From Parabacteroides acidifaciens (lineage in GTDB: Bacteria > Bacteroidota > Bacteroidia > Bacteroidales > Tannerellaceae): a stretch of DNA of 64,000 bases. The notes under the pieces are model-generated. The model searched no databases. It had not been told where the DNA came from and worked only from the letters and a program-made list of their open reading frames with translations. The stretch lies in the NCBI RefSeq assembly GCF_003363715.1, contig NZ_QREV01000016.1, positions 1 to 64,000 on the forward strand, in the 5' to 3' direction. Below are positions 62,901-64,000 of the stretch, piece after piece. Both the position numbers and the translations under genes were made by a program. Every line of letters starts with the position of its first letter. Positions within the stretch are counted from its first letter, which is position 1.

Positions 62901-63449
62901 GGCAAACTGGACGATGCGGATAAAGTAATTTATGGCTCTGCAGACCCGGGTTATCTGTTCGGTTTTAACAATACTTTCCGTTATAAACACTTTGATTTTA
63001 ATATCTATTTCTACGGACAGTTTGATAAATTATCTGCCGGTAGCTACAAAAAAACTTGGGTTAGCAATAACGTAAATGACTTGCGCCGTGGTTATAACCA
63101 GCCGACTTCTGTCAGTGATGTTTGGTCATCGGTAAATACAAGCGGAACGCTGCCCGGTTATTTCCAGACAGAGAGCGCTTATGGAACAGGTGACTATTAT
63201 TACGAAAAGACTTGGTTCATCCGTTGCCGTAATATTACGTTAGGATATAACATTCCGATAAAGACCAGCAAACATATTTTGTCAAACGTACGTGTGTACT
63301 TCGATGTAAACAACCCGTTTATTATCACTCCGTATACAGGTCTTGACCCTGAAACAGATATCTCAAGTGCCAACAGCACTCCGTCACAGTTGCAGTGGGC
63401 TTATCCGAATGTTCGTACATATAGTTTCGGTTTGGATATCACATTCTAA
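59970..63449 (+). CDS. SusC/RagA-family transporter with STN signalling domain
   Basis: 1159 residues. Signal peptide (core LTVLMLALCLSSVVASTYAQ), then a secretin/TonB short N-terminal (STN) domain (about 42-112: LNVSAKNETLEKVLKQIEKQ..., IQTVLDAIAAKTGLKYTIKD), the regulatory-like domain, EEVVVVGYGTMKKKDLTG, plug (PLIIIDGFPVSAPDG, IEVLKDASSTAIYGARAGNGVIIVTTK) and barrel ending in TYSFGLDITF. The STN domain is what talks to FecR, encoded just upstream, so import and gene control are linked. An inner ATG 54 bp on would also leave a full signal peptide; the outer start is kept because many relatives have this basic leader. Confidence 0.95.
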   Translation: MNNQRIVVSLNLKRTIKIMKLTVLMLALCLSSVVASTYAQTATLNVSAKNETLEKVLKQIEKQSEFLFFYNLEEINKNEKISINEKNANIQTVLDAIAAKTGLKYTIKDRHIVLTSETAPASAASAQQDRKVTGTVSDAFGPVAGANVVQKGTTNGTTTDIDGNFSIEVSANATLQISFIGYIPQEVAVKNQSVINVLLKEDTQALEEVVVVGYGTMKKKDLTGAVASVKMDDTPVGTVSTVSHALAGKAAGLQVSTISAQPGGQSTFRVRGAASSDKAGNDPLIIIDGFPVSAPDGLSSGNQYKDGNKDNILGSINPNDIESIEVLKDASSTAIYGARAGNGVIIVTTKRGKSGAAKVQYSGSVSVQDIAKSYEMLDASEFMKATNDYNRELWLRTNKVGIYGGKSESEIGTSFVPTYTDAQIANPANNTNWFDEISRLGFQTSHNLSVTGGNDNTKYLVSGNYFKQDGVIKNNAMERYSARVNLDQKLSKYVKMGVNLNVSRNEYDNIPLGDGQNENSGILVSAAQFNPALPIRDENGDFSMNSDASFLPNPVSLLDITDKTTKERLLGNVFFEVRPIQDLLLKANFGIDRNYQKRKQYMPTTTLYGARENGSAYVAQADNSDYLMELTASYTKQIGDHNFGVLAGHSYQLFTYEMLSGKSNDFITDGFLYNNLGAGNAKRPTVGSSATKSRMASFFGRVNYSFKDRYLLTATIRTDGSSNFAEGNRWGVFPSVAAGWRFLEEDFMAPLKSVLSNGKLRLSYGETGNSNVGDVAYSYYKLGERNNIFGGSMINGVYLDQLGNNALTWETSREWNVGLDLGFLDGRINVTAEYYHKNISDLLNERKLLSYNEVNKIIANVGKTQSQGFELTINTTNIRNKDFEWTSDLTFSLYRDKWKERDPNWKPSAYDEYNGWMRYYSGYLSDGLVQPGETIDHMPGALPGQVKIKDIDGYVYEADGSIKVDKHGIPMKTGKPDGKLDDADKVIYGSADPGYLFGFNNTFRYKHFDFNIYFYGQFDKLSAGSYKKTWVSNNVNDLRRGYNQPTSVSDVWSSVNTSGTLPGYFQTESAYGTGDYYYEKTWFIRCRNITLGYNIPIKTSKHILSNVRVYFDVNNPFIITPYTGLDPETDISSANSTPSQLQWAYPNVRTYSFGLDITF

Positions 63450-63483
63450 TAGTATAAACAGATAAAAATATAAAGATAAAGTC

Positions 63484-64000
63484 ATGAAAAAATTATTATA
63501 TACAGTAATGTGCTGTTGCGCATTAGCCTCATGTACTAATTTGGATTCGGAGAGATACGATGCTATCAATCCGGACTTTTTCCCAACAAATGAGAAAGAT
63601 GCGGAAGCACTTGTTGTTGGAGGCGTCTATGCTCCTTTCCGTAGTGCGGAATATAGCGGTGTGTTCAGTACGGCTCACAGTTTCCAGGTTATTGGAGATA
63701 TGTCAACCGATATTGCTGTCTGCTGTTGGGTAAATGATAGCTGGATTCCGCTGACAACTCACAATTGGACTCCCAACCATTCTTATACGACTATCAACTA
63801 TACGGATTATGCGAAATATTTGGGAACAATGACGCTGACATTGGATCGTATTTCGAATGTGGAAATGGACGATGCAAAGAAGGCCTTGTTAGTTGCTGAA
63901 ACTCATATGGGACGTGGTTGGTTAGCTTTCATGTTGTATGATTTCTATGGTCCGATTCCAATTCCTACATTGGAAGATTTACAGAACCCATTGGATGAGA
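63484..64000 (+). CDS. SusD/RagB-family lipoprotein, cut by the window end
   Basis: The first 172 codons are present, from the ATG at 63484; the frame is still open at 64000. MKKLLYTVMCCCALASCTNLDSERYDAINPDFFP shows a lipobox (LASC) and a SusD-type start. LLVAETHMGRGWLAFMLYDFYGPIPIP corresponds to the conserved helix that contacts SusC. It begins 34 bp after susC. It would be the surface lid of the transporter. Partial here only because of the window edge. Confidence 0.88.
   Translation, partial: MKKLLYTVMCCCALASCTNLDSERYDAINPDFFPTNEKDAEALVVGGVYAPFRSAEYSGVFSTAHSFQVIGDMSTDIAVCCWVNDSWIPLTTHNWTPNHSYTTINYTDYAKYLGTMTLTLDRISNVEMDDAKKALLVAETHMGRGWLAFMLYDFYGPIPIPTLEDLQNPLDE

Overview
The window looks like the chromosome of a gut Bacteroidales bacterium, most likely Parabacteroides or another Tannerellaceae. 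It carries a complete type IX secretion core (porP-gldK-gldL-gldM-gldN), three SusC/SusD outer-membrane uptake pairs, a FecR anti-sigma factor, and promoters of the Bacteroidetes form (TTG, about 20 bp, TAnnTTTG). Genus is an inference from this combination. No rRNA, tRNA, transposase, phage gene or CRISPR array was seen.

Layout. 1-3.6 kb: repeat-rich spacer, a methyltransferase-like protein, a PduO-type cobalamin adenosyltransferase, a DUF2795 protein and a VapBC-type toxin-antitoxin pair. 3.6-9.8 kb: the type IX secretion operon. 9.8-11.8 kb: a convergent membrane TPR regulator. 11.8-13.3 kb: a very unusual spacer with a promoter, a ~170-nt rod-like hairpin ending in a terminator (candidate 6S-like RNA), a 23-bp tandem array, and a DUF559 nuclease gene set between two large direct repeats. 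13.3-16.8 kb: a GLUG-repeat surface protein with a type IX C-terminal sorting tail, hence a likely client of the secretion operon. 17.0-18.3 kb: an island of four small toxin-antitoxin-like genes between 27-bp direct repeats. 18.3-22.7 kb: a transglutaminase-fold lipoprotein and a cation/proton antiporter.

22.8-36.4 kb is a polysaccharide utilisation locus read leftwards from a regulator through susC, susD, GH16, GH3, GH5 and GH3. The enzymes point to a beta-glucan, probably laminarin-like beta-1,3-glucan: GH16 would cut chains at the surface, SusCD would import the pieces, and GH3/GH5 would finish the digestion. 36.6-42.8 kb holds an AAA ATPase with paired operator-like palindromes, the dapB-lepB-lepB paralogue-wbqC operon (the second signal peptidase lacks both catalytic residues) and a DUF2851 protein. 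42.9-49.0 kb is an M28 peptidase-SusC-SusD operon. 49.4-54.0 kb holds a DEAD-box helicase, a tyrosine-phosphatase-like lipoprotein, a PfkB sugar kinase and a SIS-domain isomerase. 54.3-58.4 kb is a TolC-HlyD-MFS efflux operon. 58.8-64 kb is a FecR-SusC(STN)-SusD unit with no sigma factor beside it; the SusD runs off the window edge.

The strongest leads are the DUF559/repeat cassette, the rod-like RNA, the repeat-bounded toxin-antitoxin island with a nucleotidyltransferase paired to an antitoxin-like protein, the active-site-less signal peptidase, and four unrelated spacer arrays that share a 20-23 bp period.
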